Below, one piece after another: positions 1-10,378 of a stretch of DNA of 64,000 nucleotides. The stretch's first letter is position 1; each line of letters opens with the position of its first letter. Source of the DNA: Bolinopsis microptera (taxonomy: Eukaryota; Ctenophora; Tentaculata; Lobata; Bolinopsidae); NCBI RefSeq assembly GCF_026151205.1, contig NC_087081.1, forward strand, positions 7,747,246 through 7,811,245. Direction: 5' to 3'. Position numbers and translations under genes: made by a program. Under the pieces are notes generated by a model. It ran no database searches. It saw only the letters and a list, made by a program, of their open reading frames with translations, and had not been told where the DNA came from.

Positions 1-1606
1 CACGTTCAGCTAGTATCGACACTACCAGTAAAAACAGACATCTCAGCGACATTGCTGACCACCCTAGACCTGACGGATGTAGTCCCTGGCCCTCAGCTGG
101 ACAAGTTCCATGATACTTTCAAAGAAAACAGGCTGCAGCTCTTTTTAACACCCGGCTACGACGTCACTGAAGTGTTCAAGTGAGTTTCCAATTTTTGACC
201 GCTCTTTCGCGTGATCCTGTAGGACTCCAAGGACTCCAAAAATATATATATGTAATATTATATAATACTTATTGTATATTATATATACCATAAAAATACT
301 AACCATAAATATTAACGCAACATACTTAGATCTCGATAGTCTTCAAGCTGTCGCTAACTGGACTTATAACTGTATTTTTTTTTAAAAGTTTACCAATATA
401 ATTTTTGTTTCATTTCAGGTACGCATTTGAGCAGGTGAAACCGCCAATTTTCGCGACCTATAAAGTAACAAACGGTAATCCTGGTCTCGCCTTCACGCTA
501 GATCTTCAGTTCTTTCTTGAGCAAAAGATATCATTCGATTTTATCGAGGTATTGCTATTGACAGTTTTAAAGTAGTTAAGTTAGTTTAAATGTTTTGAAG
601 CAAATTAGATGCTTAAATAAAATACTAGCTTAATTAAGTAATTAATCGATACACTATATACCACTATTTTTATTGTTTAAGATATTATCATGATAATGTA
701 ATGATATTATCTACTTTCAATTTCCATTATTTAAATCCTGTTCACAGTTAAATTATTTCTATGGAGTAGAATGATTCCTGGGACCTTTTCCGACCATTTC
801 CCGTTGAAATCGCTTTGTTGCTAATTATGTCCGACAAAAGCTTAAATTGGGACGTATTTGACGGTACTATGATAAGTTAACATTTCCCTCCTATTTTGTC
901 AGGTGGCTCTACCCTTTCCTAACCGCGGTCCTATTAACTCTCTGAAGTTTGAACCTCAAAACAGTGATGTGGTAATGAACAAGAAGAAAAATCAGATTAT
1001 TTGGAGACGAGCTAAACCCCCCGTTACAGGTATTATTTAAATAAATATATCATATTTTTATGTAATATTTAATATCACTCAAAAATCGAGTCAACAACAT
1101 CTCCTTACATGGGCATCACGTGTTATCCCTCAGAAAAGTTAACACTGACGGGTAACCTCACGTTTGACTCCCGCCATTCCCGTCTGGACGGACATCCCCA
1201 GCTCAGAGACCTCAACTCGTACGCGGACATCTCCTTCAAGTCAAGTTCCACTACAATGAGCAAGATGAGGCTAAATAGGGAATCTGTGACGGTGTTTCCT
1301 GGTATCAAGTTCAGGTTTATATTAATATTATATATCCACTTTCAGGAGCTTTTCTTAAAACCTCTATCTCTTGCACTGTAAGCCACCATTTTTACATTTT
1401 TCACCATACTGTAGTTCAGATTTATACTTAAATGTAATAATATTCATCATGATATTATCTCGGTGATAACATTGATATTTACTGTATTCTGCTGTATAAA
1501 ACTTGATTTAATTAAATAAATTATATTTAGGTTGAACTACGAGGTGAAGAGCACTGGTCAGAGTATAAGGGTATGGAACTCTGTCGGGGAAGTGTTTGAT
1601 CAGTAG
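1..1606 (+). CDS. AP5M1: AP-5 complex subunit mu-1-like, C-terminal five exons (partial gene)
   Basis: Five exons join in perfect phase: 1-179, 419-548, 903-1029, 1134-1314 and 1531-1606, with GT donors and AG acceptors and a TAG stop at 1604-1606. They give about 230 residues; the 5' part lies outside the window. The product resembles the mu-homology domain of AP-5 mu (MUDENG): a VPGPQ stretch, then LPFPNRGPI (the family has an F-x-NRGPI block), an IIW strand, LTGNLTF, and a final IRVWNSVGE close to the C-terminus, matching the Y-x-WNS ending of the family. AP-5 is a late-endosomal/lysosomal adaptor, and its mu subunit is medium-sized and poorly conserved. Family assignment rests on remembered motif order, not a search; other mu-homology proteins are less likely because NRGPI is specific. 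Confidence 0.8.
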
Positions 1607-1762
1607 AGAGATTCAGTATCAATGCCACTGCAAAACAAGAAACTGTTTGATCAGTAGAGAGATTCAGTAGCAATGCCACTGCAGAACAAGAAACGGTTCG
1701 ATCAGTACTAGTAGAGAGATTCAGTAGCAATGCCACTACAGAACAAGAAACGGTTCGATCAG
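1590..1762. repeat. 51-58 bp tandem repeat (3 copies) spanning the AP5M1 stop codon
   Basis: Three direct copies begin with TTTGATCAGTAGAGAGATTC or a close variant and end in GAACAAGAAAC, followed by the start of a fourth. The first copy contains the last codons and the TAG stop of the gene; the rest is 3' UTR. The third copy carries a 6-base insertion. Copies differ by a few substitutions only. Confidence 0.8.
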
Positions 1763-2333
1763 TAGTTTTGAAGATAACGCAGATGGAAGAGTTTTGATAT
1801 TTACTTAATTTAGTTATGTTTGTTCCAAGACGGTTGTTAATTTATTTTTGTTAGACTTTTAGTTGATTCCAGAATAACTTTATAATATTATTATATGATT
1901 GTCAATTACTGAACGTCAAAACTTTTTTGTGTAACTTATCGTGTGATTTCATTTTGTATACTTCTTAATTAAAGTTTATTGTTCTGTTCATTCGTTATTC
2001 AACCCATTTTGTTCGAATGCAAATTTTTTTTAATGTACTGGCACCAATAATTCCATTAACACAAATAAAAAATTTGATATCAACTAAGATCCAGTTCTAG
2101 TTAAAGATGAACTTTATACTTTCAAGTTTAATGTTGTTCTCTGAATATAATTATCTCTAACAAATCATCTCAGGTAGATTTTTTAAGGAGAAAACATTAT
2201 TGGCAGCACAATTAGTTGGGAACTACTAATTACATTACAACACAACATCAGATATCATTAAAGAAGGAAGACTGATTGATTGAGAAGCACCACCCTCTTC
2301 GCTACTATCTCCAATGAGTATTTAGGTACATTG
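1763..2333. other. 3' UTR / intergenic, AT-rich
   Basis: AT-rich sequence between the AP5M1-like stop and the F-box gene. Several AATAAA-like and ATTAAA sites occur (near 1970 and 2066) and could serve polyadenylation of the upstream gene. No coding signal seen. Confidence 0.5.
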
Positions 2334-3551
2334 ATGGAAGATATAATTGTGTCAAACAATAATCAGATTGATCTGGATGATGCCTTAGCTTTCATTGGAT
2401 CAATCGTGAGCAGTGTTGACAGTAAAGCAGACCACATTGAAACAACCTCCCTACATTGGCTTAATAATGACTGCTTGAGACTGATATTTTCGTTTATTTC
2501 TAGGCAGACTCTTCAGACAGTTCATGTCCAATTAGTCTGCAAGAGATGGTTTACACTGATAAACTCTATGATGTTTCGTAGACCAAAACTGAATTTGTTC
2601 ACGGCTACTGAATATCATAAAGATGGAAAATATCCTAGAGATGAGAATGTAGTTCAAATTGGACATAGTGTTTTCAATTTTGTTCAGGCCTTGTATTTTA
2701 CAGAGGAAATAGTATCTGAGCTGATGTTATCGAAGATAAAAGAACCATATAACTTCTCCGCTACAATCGAGGTAATTAAAGTCGTTCCATCGGTGAGCAC
2801 TATTAAAATTCGCTACAGGGCCATCGTGCAATTGTGTCCTAATCTTAATAAATTTTCCACCGATAGATGCTTAGGCCTCCCTATAGTAGATCTAGAGGAA
2901 GTGGGTCTTCAACCGTTTTTATTCCCCTCAAACCTCAACGAACTTTCGATTACAAACAAGTGGATAAAGGAACCAGGTCTGAGCCACATTATTCAATCAA
3001 GCTGCATGACGTTACAAAAACTCAAATTAACAAGAGCTGGATTATTTTCGGGGCTGTCCATAGTTGAGCACTTACACGGCTGTAAGATGAAGGTTCTAGA
3101 CCTTTCTGGCTGCTTCAGACTTAAACCATCTATTTTCCCGTTTATCTTCAAAGCTTATCATGGTACACTTGAAGAGCTACATTTCCCAACATCCATCATG
3201 ACAATACCAATCCCCGCTGGGCTGATCATGGAGAAATTGAAATGTGTAACTATGTATGAGATCTGCCAAAACGGTGGAATCAGGGAACACGATGAAAATG
3301 TTGTAATGAGCTTGTTTAGATCCATGGTGAACGTTGAGAGTCTCACTATATTAACAGACGATCGTCCCTTATACCGCAGATTTGCACCATGTCAATATTT
3401 CGATTATATGAGCAAAATAATGACGTTAAAAAACCTTAAAGAGATAACTTTACCACTTGAACCTATGAGGAACACCATGTTTGGGAGCCATTCAATTATA
3501 AGGGAACTTAAAGAACTGGGCGTGAAGGTCAGGATAGACTGTGATTACTGA
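2334..3551 (+). CDS. F-box protein with LRR-like C-terminal region
   Basis: An uninterrupted ORF of 405 codons from ATG 2334. The frame opens only shortly upstream, after a TGA at 2277, so this is the first in-frame ATG and the gene appears intronless. Residues about 41-80 form an F-box: WLNNDCLRLIFSFI, then VQLVCKRWF, the usual helix ending with a CKRW-type turn. The remainder has weak leucine-rich segments such as LDLSGCFRL, LEELHF and LKEITLPL, as in FBXL-type substrate receptors. Known F-box proteins bind Skp1 in SCF ubiquitin ligases and recruit substrates through the C-terminal repeats; that role here is inferred. The LRRs are irregular, so the FBXL subclass is tentative. No frame breaks. 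Confidence 0.75.
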   Translation: MEDIIVSNNNQIDLDDALAFIGSIVSSVDSKADHIETTSLHWLNNDCLRLIFSFISRQTLQTVHVQLVCKRWFTLINSMMFRRPKLNLFTATEYHKDGKYPRDENVVQIGHSVFNFVQALYFTEEIVSELMLSKIKEPYNFSATIEVIKVVPSVSTIKIRYRAIVQLCPNLNKFSTDRCLGLPIVDLEEVGLQPFLFPSNLNELSITNKWIKEPGLSHIIQSSCMTLQKLKLTRAGLFSGLSIVEHLHGCKMKVLDLSGCFRLKPSIFPFIFKAYHGTLEELHFPTSIMTIPIPAGLIMEKLKCVTMYEICQNGGIREHDENVVMSLFRSMVNVESLTILTDDRPLYRRFAPCQYFDYMSKIMTLKNLKEITLPLEPMRNTMFGSHSIIRELKELGVKVRIDCDY

Positions 3552-5049
3552 ATAATATTATATTGATCTGAATAACACAGGTGGGAGGGTGAGCCAATCA
3601 GTTTTCAGCAATGACCAATCAAAACCGGGGATCGCCGTCACGAGTAAAAACAAATTTGGTTAATTTACCCTCTGTTATCTAAATTCATTTACCATATCTA
3701 TTAGTTTTTTAGTTAAAAATATTTTAATCATTAGGTTAAATTGAGCAGAAACGTGAGTAGAAACATTTTAGTCATAATAATATGTTGAAACATTTGAAAT
3801 AAAACTGCTTTATCTTAAAGGAATTACCGTATAATGTCTATTTCTAGATTTGTTTGATTATTTATAAGTTAAGATATCTAAAAAATTTCTGGATTTGAAT
3901 TTGCTTCAAGACTATATAATTTCATGCAGTTTCTATCGTGCAGTTTCTATCGTATCGTGTTAATTTTCTATCATGTTTTATTTTCTATTGTGTTGGTTTG
4001 ATGTTTTAGTTCTGACAATTAAAATGTTGATAACTTAAAATTTCAATTTTTAAAATCTTACTCAATAGTCTCACTGCTATTTAAAAACACAATATGGTAC
4101 ATCATGTTGTGATGTTGTATTTACTGGAACACTATATTCCAAATCTATCTAATAACTGTAGATATTTTCTCTATGATAGTATCACGTGGTATAGTTAGTT
4201 AACTAGACTTCATTGACCCTGTTACAGGAGTATACACTACACTGTCTTAATTTGTACTTGTAGACGACCAAAAGGGAGATTTTTTAGTAGCCAGCTGGTT
4301 AAAATTACCAAAACATTTATCATGTTACAATATAATTATATGTCAACGACCTCCAATCCCTAAATAAAATTTGTGGCTAGTTTATAATATCTTATTAGTT
4401 ATTTGGTATTCTTGATGATAAGTGTCATCCCGATACCCGTTATTTTTTCCCGATCCATGACTCAAAGTGCCGAAGGCACAAAAGAGTCAAGGACAAGGGT
4501 TAGCAATCGAGGTTTTTTTGGGGATATGGTAGCTTTGCGACCGTGCGACCGTGCGAGCGTGCGTGCCTGCGTACGTGTCGCCCACGTGTCTGCCTGCGCA
4601 AAGTTATTTTGCGCGAAAATCTGAATTAAACAATTGTTGGCGCGCGGTGCTGAAATGTTCAAGTACATTGTTAATTTCACCATGTACGCATCCCGCTAGG
4701 GACTAATTGATAGCATAGTATTATTATTTTGAGTTAGTATTACTATTTTGCACAGATCCGTGTCAGGTTGCATAAACAATAAACATATGGTTACATAGAA
4801 ATATACACGATTTTCAAATTAAATATGGAATTATATCAACTGGGCGGCGCTCGGCCTGTCACTCCGCCATATCTGCATGCTTATAAACAGTAAAGACTGG
4901 GGTTCCCAGGTGGTATGGAATATGATCAAATACTCCATCACGGATCGGGAAATTGAGCGGCCATCCACAAAAGAAAAGCGGCCGCATTTCTTGTTAATCA
5001 TGCTTATTAAAAAATTTGACATTAATATATACGAAACTTTCTATCAGGA
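3552..5049. other. Intergenic, AT-rich, with one GC-rich patch
   Basis: No convincing gene. An AATAAA-type site near 3797 could end the F-box transcript. A GC-rich patch at about 4537-4592 repeats GTGCG-like words, unlike its AT-rich surroundings. A compact hairpin lies at 4459-4488. Short open frames here lack recognisable domains. Confidence 0.5.
4459..4488. repeat. Nested inverted repeat (hairpin)
   Basis: GACTC pairs with GAGTC, and inside it GTGCC-GAA-GGCAC forms a perfect 5-bp stem with a 3-base loop. Adjacent to the GC-rich patch; may be part of a small mobile element or just a stable hairpin. Confidence 0.5.
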
Positions 5050-6852
5050 ATGTCAGTTCAAGAAACAGAAACGTTTGAGGAGGTTTATATCAAAGAAGAG
5101 ATGATAGACGCTCAACAAGTTAACACTACTTCAACCTGGTCATCATCAGTATGCTTTGGTAAATGTGAGGAAAACAACGAAAATAACAATCTGAAAGCTG
5201 AGGGTGTGCCGGCTAATCAGTTTGGAGCTGGTTCAGAACACTTCAACCAAGTAGGTGAAGTTGTAAAGATGGAGGATGTGCCGGCTAATCAGTTTGAAGC
5301 TGGTTCAGAACATTTCAACCAAGTAGGTGAAGTTGTAAAGATGGAGGATGTGCCGGCTAATCAGTTTGAAGCTGGTTCAGAACATTTCAACCAAGTAGGT
5401 GAAGTTGTAAAGATAGAGGATGTGCCGGCTAATCAGTTTGAAGCTGGTTCAGAACACTTCAACCAAGTAGGTGAAGTTGTAAAGATGGAGGATGTGCCGG
5501 CTAATCAGTTTGAAGCTGGTTCAGAACATTTCAACCAAGTAGGTGAAGTTGTAAAGATGGAGGATGTGCCGGCTAATCAGTTTGAAGCTGGTTCAGAACA
5601 CTTCAACCAAGTAGGTGAAGTTGTAAAGATAGAGGATGTGCCGGCTAATCAGTTTGAAGCTGGTTCAGAACACTTCAACCAAGTAGGTGAAGTTGTAAAG
5701 ATAGAGGATGTGCCGGCTAATCAGTTTGAAGCTGGTTCAGAACACTTCAACCAAGTAGGTGAAGTTGTAAAGATGGAGGATGTGCCGGCTAATCAGTTTG
5801 AAGCTGGTTCAGAACACTTCAACCAAGTAGGTGAAGTTGTAAAGATGGAGGATGTGCCGGCTAATCAGTTTGGAGCTGGTTCAGAACACTTCAACCAAGT
5901 AGGTGAAGTTGTAAAGATAGAGGATGTGCCGGCTAATCAGTTTGGAGCTGGTTCAGAACACTTCAACCAAGTAGGTGAAGTTGTAAAGATAGAGGATGTG
6001 CCGGCTAATCAGTTTGAAGCTGGTTCAGAACATTTCAACCAAGTAGGTGAAGTTGTAAAGATAGAGGATGTGCCGGCTAATCAGTTTGAAGCTGGTTCAG
6101 AACATTTCAACCAAGTAGATGAAACTCTATCTATTGGGGAAACCATTCCTTCTGGGACTGGACAACACGCTGAGCTTGCTAACAAATGTGCATCATATGA
6201 CTACAGGACTTCTGGAAAGTTGAAAACACAGAAACAGACGCACTCCGGAGAAAAACTTTATTCTTGCAGTTTGTGCGATCATAAATATAATCAATCGAGT
6301 TCTCTTACTGTCCACAAACGGACACACACCGGAGAGAAACCTTATTCTTGCAGTTTGTGTGATTATAAAACGAGTGATTCGAGTGCTCTTAGGGTTCACA
6401 AACGGACACACACCGGAGAGAAACCTTATTCTTGCAGTTTGTGTGATTATAAAACGAGTGATTCGAGTGCTCTTAGGGTTCACAAACGGACACACACCGG
6501 AGAGAAACCTTATTCCTGCAGTTTGTGTGATTACAAATCAAATCAATCGAGTCACCTTACTGTTCACAAACGGACACACACTGGAGAGCAACCTTATTCT
6601 TGCAGATTGTGTGATTTTAAATCGACTCATTTGAGTGCTCTTACAGTTCACAAACGTAAACACACCGGAGAGAAACCTTATTCCTGCAGTTTGTGTGATT
6701 ACAAATCAAATCAATCGAGTCACCTTACTGTTCACAAACGGACACACACTGGAGAGAAACCTTATTCTTGCAGATTTTGTGATTATAAAGCGAGGCGAGC
6801 ATACCCTCTTTTCATTCACGAACAGATCAAACACAAAGGAGAGAAACCTTAA
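5050..6852 (+). CDS. C2H2 zinc-finger protein with N-terminal SUMO-motif-like 24-residue repeats
   Basis: 600 codons with no frame break. ATG 5050 starts an N-terminal segment containing YIKEEM and LKAEG, then 12 full and one partial 24-residue repeats (residues 53-356, VPANQF...EVVKMED or ...VVKIED). A linker follows with a ruined finger (about 380-398: CASY instead of CxxC, Q for the first His). Seven C2H2 fingers (403-600) come next, joined by TGEKPYSC linkers; finger 7 has a four-residue His spacing. Fingers 2 and 3 are identical and 4 and 6 nearly so. Linked fingers of this type bind DNA in the nucleus. The sequence just before the ATG ends in ATCAG, so an upstream 5' exon is possible. 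Target and function unknown. Confidence 0.85.
   Translation: MSVQETETFEEVYIKEEMIDAQQVNTTSTWSSSVCFGKCEENNENNNLKAEGVPANQFGAGSEHFNQVGEVVKMEDVPANQFEAGSEHFNQVGEVVKMEDVPANQFEAGSEHFNQVGEVVKIEDVPANQFEAGSEHFNQVGEVVKMEDVPANQFEAGSEHFNQVGEVVKMEDVPANQFEAGSEHFNQVGEVVKIEDVPANQFEAGSEHFNQVGEVVKIEDVPANQFEAGSEHFNQVGEVVKMEDVPANQFEAGSEHFNQVGEVVKMEDVPANQFGAGSEHFNQVGEVVKIEDVPANQFGAGSEHFNQVGEVVKIEDVPANQFEAGSEHFNQVGEVVKIEDVPANQFEAGSEHFNQVDETLSIGETIPSGTGQHAELANKCASYDYRTSGKLKTQKQTHSGEKLYSCSLCDHKYNQSSSLTVHKRTHTGEKPYSCSLCDYKTSDSSALRVHKRTHTGEKPYSCSLCDYKTSDSSALRVHKRTHTGEKPYSCSLCDYKSNQSSHLTVHKRTHTGEQPYSCRLCDFKSTHLSALTVHKRKHTGEKPYSCSLCDYKSNQSSHLTVHKRTHTGEKPYSCRFCDYKARRAYPLFIHEQIKHKGEKP
5206..6117 (+). repeat. 72-bp coding minisatellite (12 full + 1 partial copies)
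   Basis: Twelve 72-bp units followed by a 48-bp partial, all in frame and starting GTGCCGGCTAATCAG. Copies differ at very few positions: GAA/GGA (Glu/Gly), CAC/CAT (silent) and ATG/ATA (Met/Ile in VVK-M/I-ED). The low divergence indicates recent expansion or homogenisation. Confidence 0.9.
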
Positions 6853-8634
6853 CACAATACTGGGTCCGAAATTAAAGATGGCTACAATTTTGAAAAGGCT
6901 TGTTTTTTCTGGATTCATAATAGGCGAATATTGTGACTGTAATCCTAAATCCAAGGACGCTTTGTTGAAATACCGAATTAGATTACTTTCATACCCTCGG
7001 GCCTTTTCACAATAATTTTCCTAAAAGCAATTTAGTGGGTGCGCCTGAACAGAGGAATATTATTCACTCTTATTTTATATGTTTTAATTGGTCATTAGAA
7101 CCGCCTGTTATCGTTCAGCTTTCAATTAAGACATGTACTATTTCAGTTATTCAGTTAAACAAAAGTTAAATCCAAGAAATGAAGGAAGAAGAACTTCGTT
7201 TGAAGTTAGCATGTTTGATAAATTTAAGGTTGAGTAGTTAAGGGAACACTTTACGAGTTCTCAACTATTGATAATGTAAATGATTGGTCCCCAAGTTAAT
7301 TACTCATTCACAAAATCATCGGCCTTCGCACTGTTTGCAGGTTAGATAGAAGTAACTGTTTTGCTGCTGATATCTACAATTAAGTTGTTTAAATGCGATT
7401 CCTGAGACCACTCTATCATCCAATTAAATCAATGCTATGTTTATAATTATTGCAGAATTATTCACACAGTGTAATTAAACTCAATGTAAATGTGATGTGA
7501 GAAGTTCACAATAGAGTAATAGGCATATTCAAACTTGATAATAAACATTAGCACCAATTAGCTGTACAGGACTTTCTTTGATTATTTATTTAATTCTTAT
7601 AATTTGTTTTACAACTATTAAAATCAATGTACCATCGACATACATAGGTGACATAGAGACATGGGTAGGTAGGATTACATTGATTGTGCTTTATCACATT
7701 TGACTTCATTTGACACTCCCCTTTCAATAAATCAATCTAATATAATATTAGATCGTACTAATAAAAACTGTAATAAATCGCCGATGGCTCCTTGAGCGTG
7801 ACTTCATCTAGTGTGTTGATTATTTTGTGTGCATTATCTTGAATAAGTTCTATGCTCAACTAAGTATATTATTCTATACCTTATCAGTTATATTCACACC
7901 GTGTGTTTGGGTTTTTTAACTCTTTTTAAAGGAAATTTCACGAGTTTTTCTTGTTAACCGAAAGGCACGATAGTTTTCTAGCGCTCAAATTCTCTCTCAT
8001 TGGAGGAAACCAAGACACGTGATGCAAATGCTAGATAGTTATTGGACAGGACCACTGTCAAACTTAATCTCACCGCTGGTAAATTGGTTTTTGTAAGAAT
8101 GAAATTCGAGAACCCGCTTTTGAGACAATGTAACATTTTGTTTGACTGTCAGAGTTAGCTATTTTTACCAAGGTCACACTGAAAGTCTGCATAATTGAAA
8201 CTGTTCGGTGTTTTATCTAAAAATAACTGCTTCTGGTGGAAAATGACGTGTTAAATCACATTTAATGTGTGATGTATAAAATGATACCTTGGCTGCTGAG
8301 TGCTACACACGATATTTCCCGACGTTCAAGCGGAGGGGATAGCGGTGACACGAAACTAAGCCAAGGAGTATTTGCCCATAATTATCAACCTGGGCTTAGA
8401 ATGCAATAATGTGTAATGTGATATACACAACATACAATAAAGTGTGTTATGTATCGTGTGCAACTGTTATTGTTTTGAAACTTCCTACACTGCTTAATCA
8501 GGACGACTCGCAGTTATACTCTTGCGACTCTTGCGGGGAATATCAGCGTTCAGAGCTCACCACTTTCCGGGGATTTAATTATCGGACATAATTAATTAAT
8601 TATATTATATAATATAGTGTGTGATCAGGAGACA
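6853..8634. other. Intergenic, no gene seen
   Basis: AT-rich sequence without recognisable domains or a consistent exon chain. One short frame near 8409-8591 contains a CDSCG word but nothing further supports it. Confidence 0.45.
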
Positions 8635-8702
8635 ATGGTTGACAGCAAATCGTGTGTTTTGTGTCGTGAATTAGTTACCGAATGTGACATAAAACTTCTC
8701 TG
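8635..8702 (+). CDS. Possible first coding exon (orphan), CxxC motif
   Basis: ATG 8635 opens 22 codons that end at a consensus donor, CTG|GTGAGT (8703). The peptide contains CVLC-RELVTEC, a CxxC arrangement seen in zinc-binding N-termini. An in-frame TAA shortly upstream is consistent with a 5' UTR. No downstream exon could be joined, since the next kilobase is low-complexity with long G runs. Either the gene is broken or disrupted here, or the exon is spurious. Confidence 0.35.
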
Positions 8703-10378
8703 GTGAGTTATGAGTATTTTGACGAATACTACTGTAGACACAACCCCAATAATTATATTAATTAGTCTGATCAGTATTTGTTTTGCCATTGGCACATGTT
8801 CAAATCTTGGCACATGTTCAAATCGCGGAGCGCGAAAGACAATCCATCTTTTTATGATCTTTTGTGCGCGCGTTTAGAACTTGGGCGCGCACGTGGCTGG
8901 TCCGGTGGTTTTGAAAATTCGGACAGGGGGACAGTGACGTAACGAATAGAAGGGCTCCGCTGACCCCGCTGTGCGGGGGGGGGGGGGGGGGGGCAAATCG
9001 TCCGTTTGAATGTGGGACAAGTTCGAAAACTTAACTTTACTAGCAAAACTGCGCGTTTTGCTCTAGATTGTAGATACTCACTCTTTAGAGATTTTACAGG
9101 CGTATCCTCTAAAATCACCTAATTTGTTCAATTTTAGGGAGGGCACCAAAAGGGGAGGATGGAGGAGGCGCTTTCTCGGCGGGAGGGGGGGGGGGGGCAC
9201 AAACAAGCAACGTACGCCACTGCAGGGGGGGAGTGGTCTGAATATCTGCGATTTTGGCGGACGTCCTAAGTAGATGGCCCTTAGTTGGCAGACGTTGCCC
9301 AAACATCATCCCAAATATCATCCCACGATTAAAATGGGCGAAGGAGAAAACAGATTTGCGATTTTTTACAATCAGGGAAAAAAAAACACCAGTTAAAAGG
9401 CGAAAAAAGCAAGCATTTTCTCCAAAGAGCAATGAAACAATTTAATTGAAATTTTAAACAATAAAAAAAATCGAAATTAATGGAATAAAGGGCTATCAGT
9501 TTTCTAATTATTCTTGAAGAATAAGTGAATTTTTCTCGGGAAAAGGAACGGAATAACTTTTGAACGCCAATAATATGCAAAGAAGATCAGGGACGCCGAA
9601 AAACAATTTTTAGCCATTTGGATGTATCAAATTTTTTATAGTTACGATATAAGCGAAGAACTTCTTAAATTTTGGGTTGAAAAAGGCTTCAAGGGCCGTC
9701 TGAAAAAAAAAAACCCGATATTTCGAAATAAAAGGAACAAAACGAAATTTAACCCCGCAATAAATTTAATTTTACCTTAACAATTTTAAATTAAAAAGAA
9801 ACATTCCGCTTTAAAGTGGGCTGTTTAACAAAAAAAATCACTGCAAAATTTAGTTTAGTCATTGTTTACTACTAGGTAGGTCTTCTTCACGGTGTTATGA
9901 CCGAGAAGAGCAGAAATCGTCACCAGTTCATGTATCTACAACCTCCAAGCAGGCCGGCTACTACCTGATCTTTTACCGGCGTTGTCCGACTTGGTCCTGG
10001 TTAAAACTCGAGTAGGTTCACAACTGATTTGACTGAAGCTGCACGTGCAGGTCCGCGCGCCGCACAGACTCAGTGATCTGATTACCAGTTTTTCAGTTTG
10101 CGGGACACGGTGGACTGAGGGGGGGACGGCATCTGTTTTATTTGTTCTGCTGTTTGAACCAGCCCTGAAATTAAATCTTATTATTCGGGGGGAAGGATAA
10201 AGGATAAAGTACATTTAATTAAGAGGCCAGTCCCCAATCAAATTCATAAAGCAATTATCAGACAGACAACGTTTACTACCCAAAAAAGCGTTAATTCATT
10301 CAATGAAGCATGATGATAAATAATCTATGATAATTGCTAATTATTAATTAATCAATTAGTCTCTACCTGCTAGCGTTG
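8703..10378. other. Low-complexity stretch with G runs and A/T homopolymers
   Basis: Contains G runs at 8975-8993 (19 bases) and 9185-9197 (13 bases), G- and C-rich patches, then A/T homopolymer-rich sequence to about 9850. No gene can be supported; the open frames on both strands are compositional. Confidence 0.5.

Noticed and set aside
4403-4683. Overlapping ORFs on both strands in the GC-rich patch
   Set aside because: Low complexity GTGCG words; no homology cue and no splice signals.
6359-7015. Plus-strand ORFs in another frame across the zinc fingers
   Set aside because: They are shifted readings of the 84-bp finger repeat; the frame at 5050-6852 has all Cys/His spacing.
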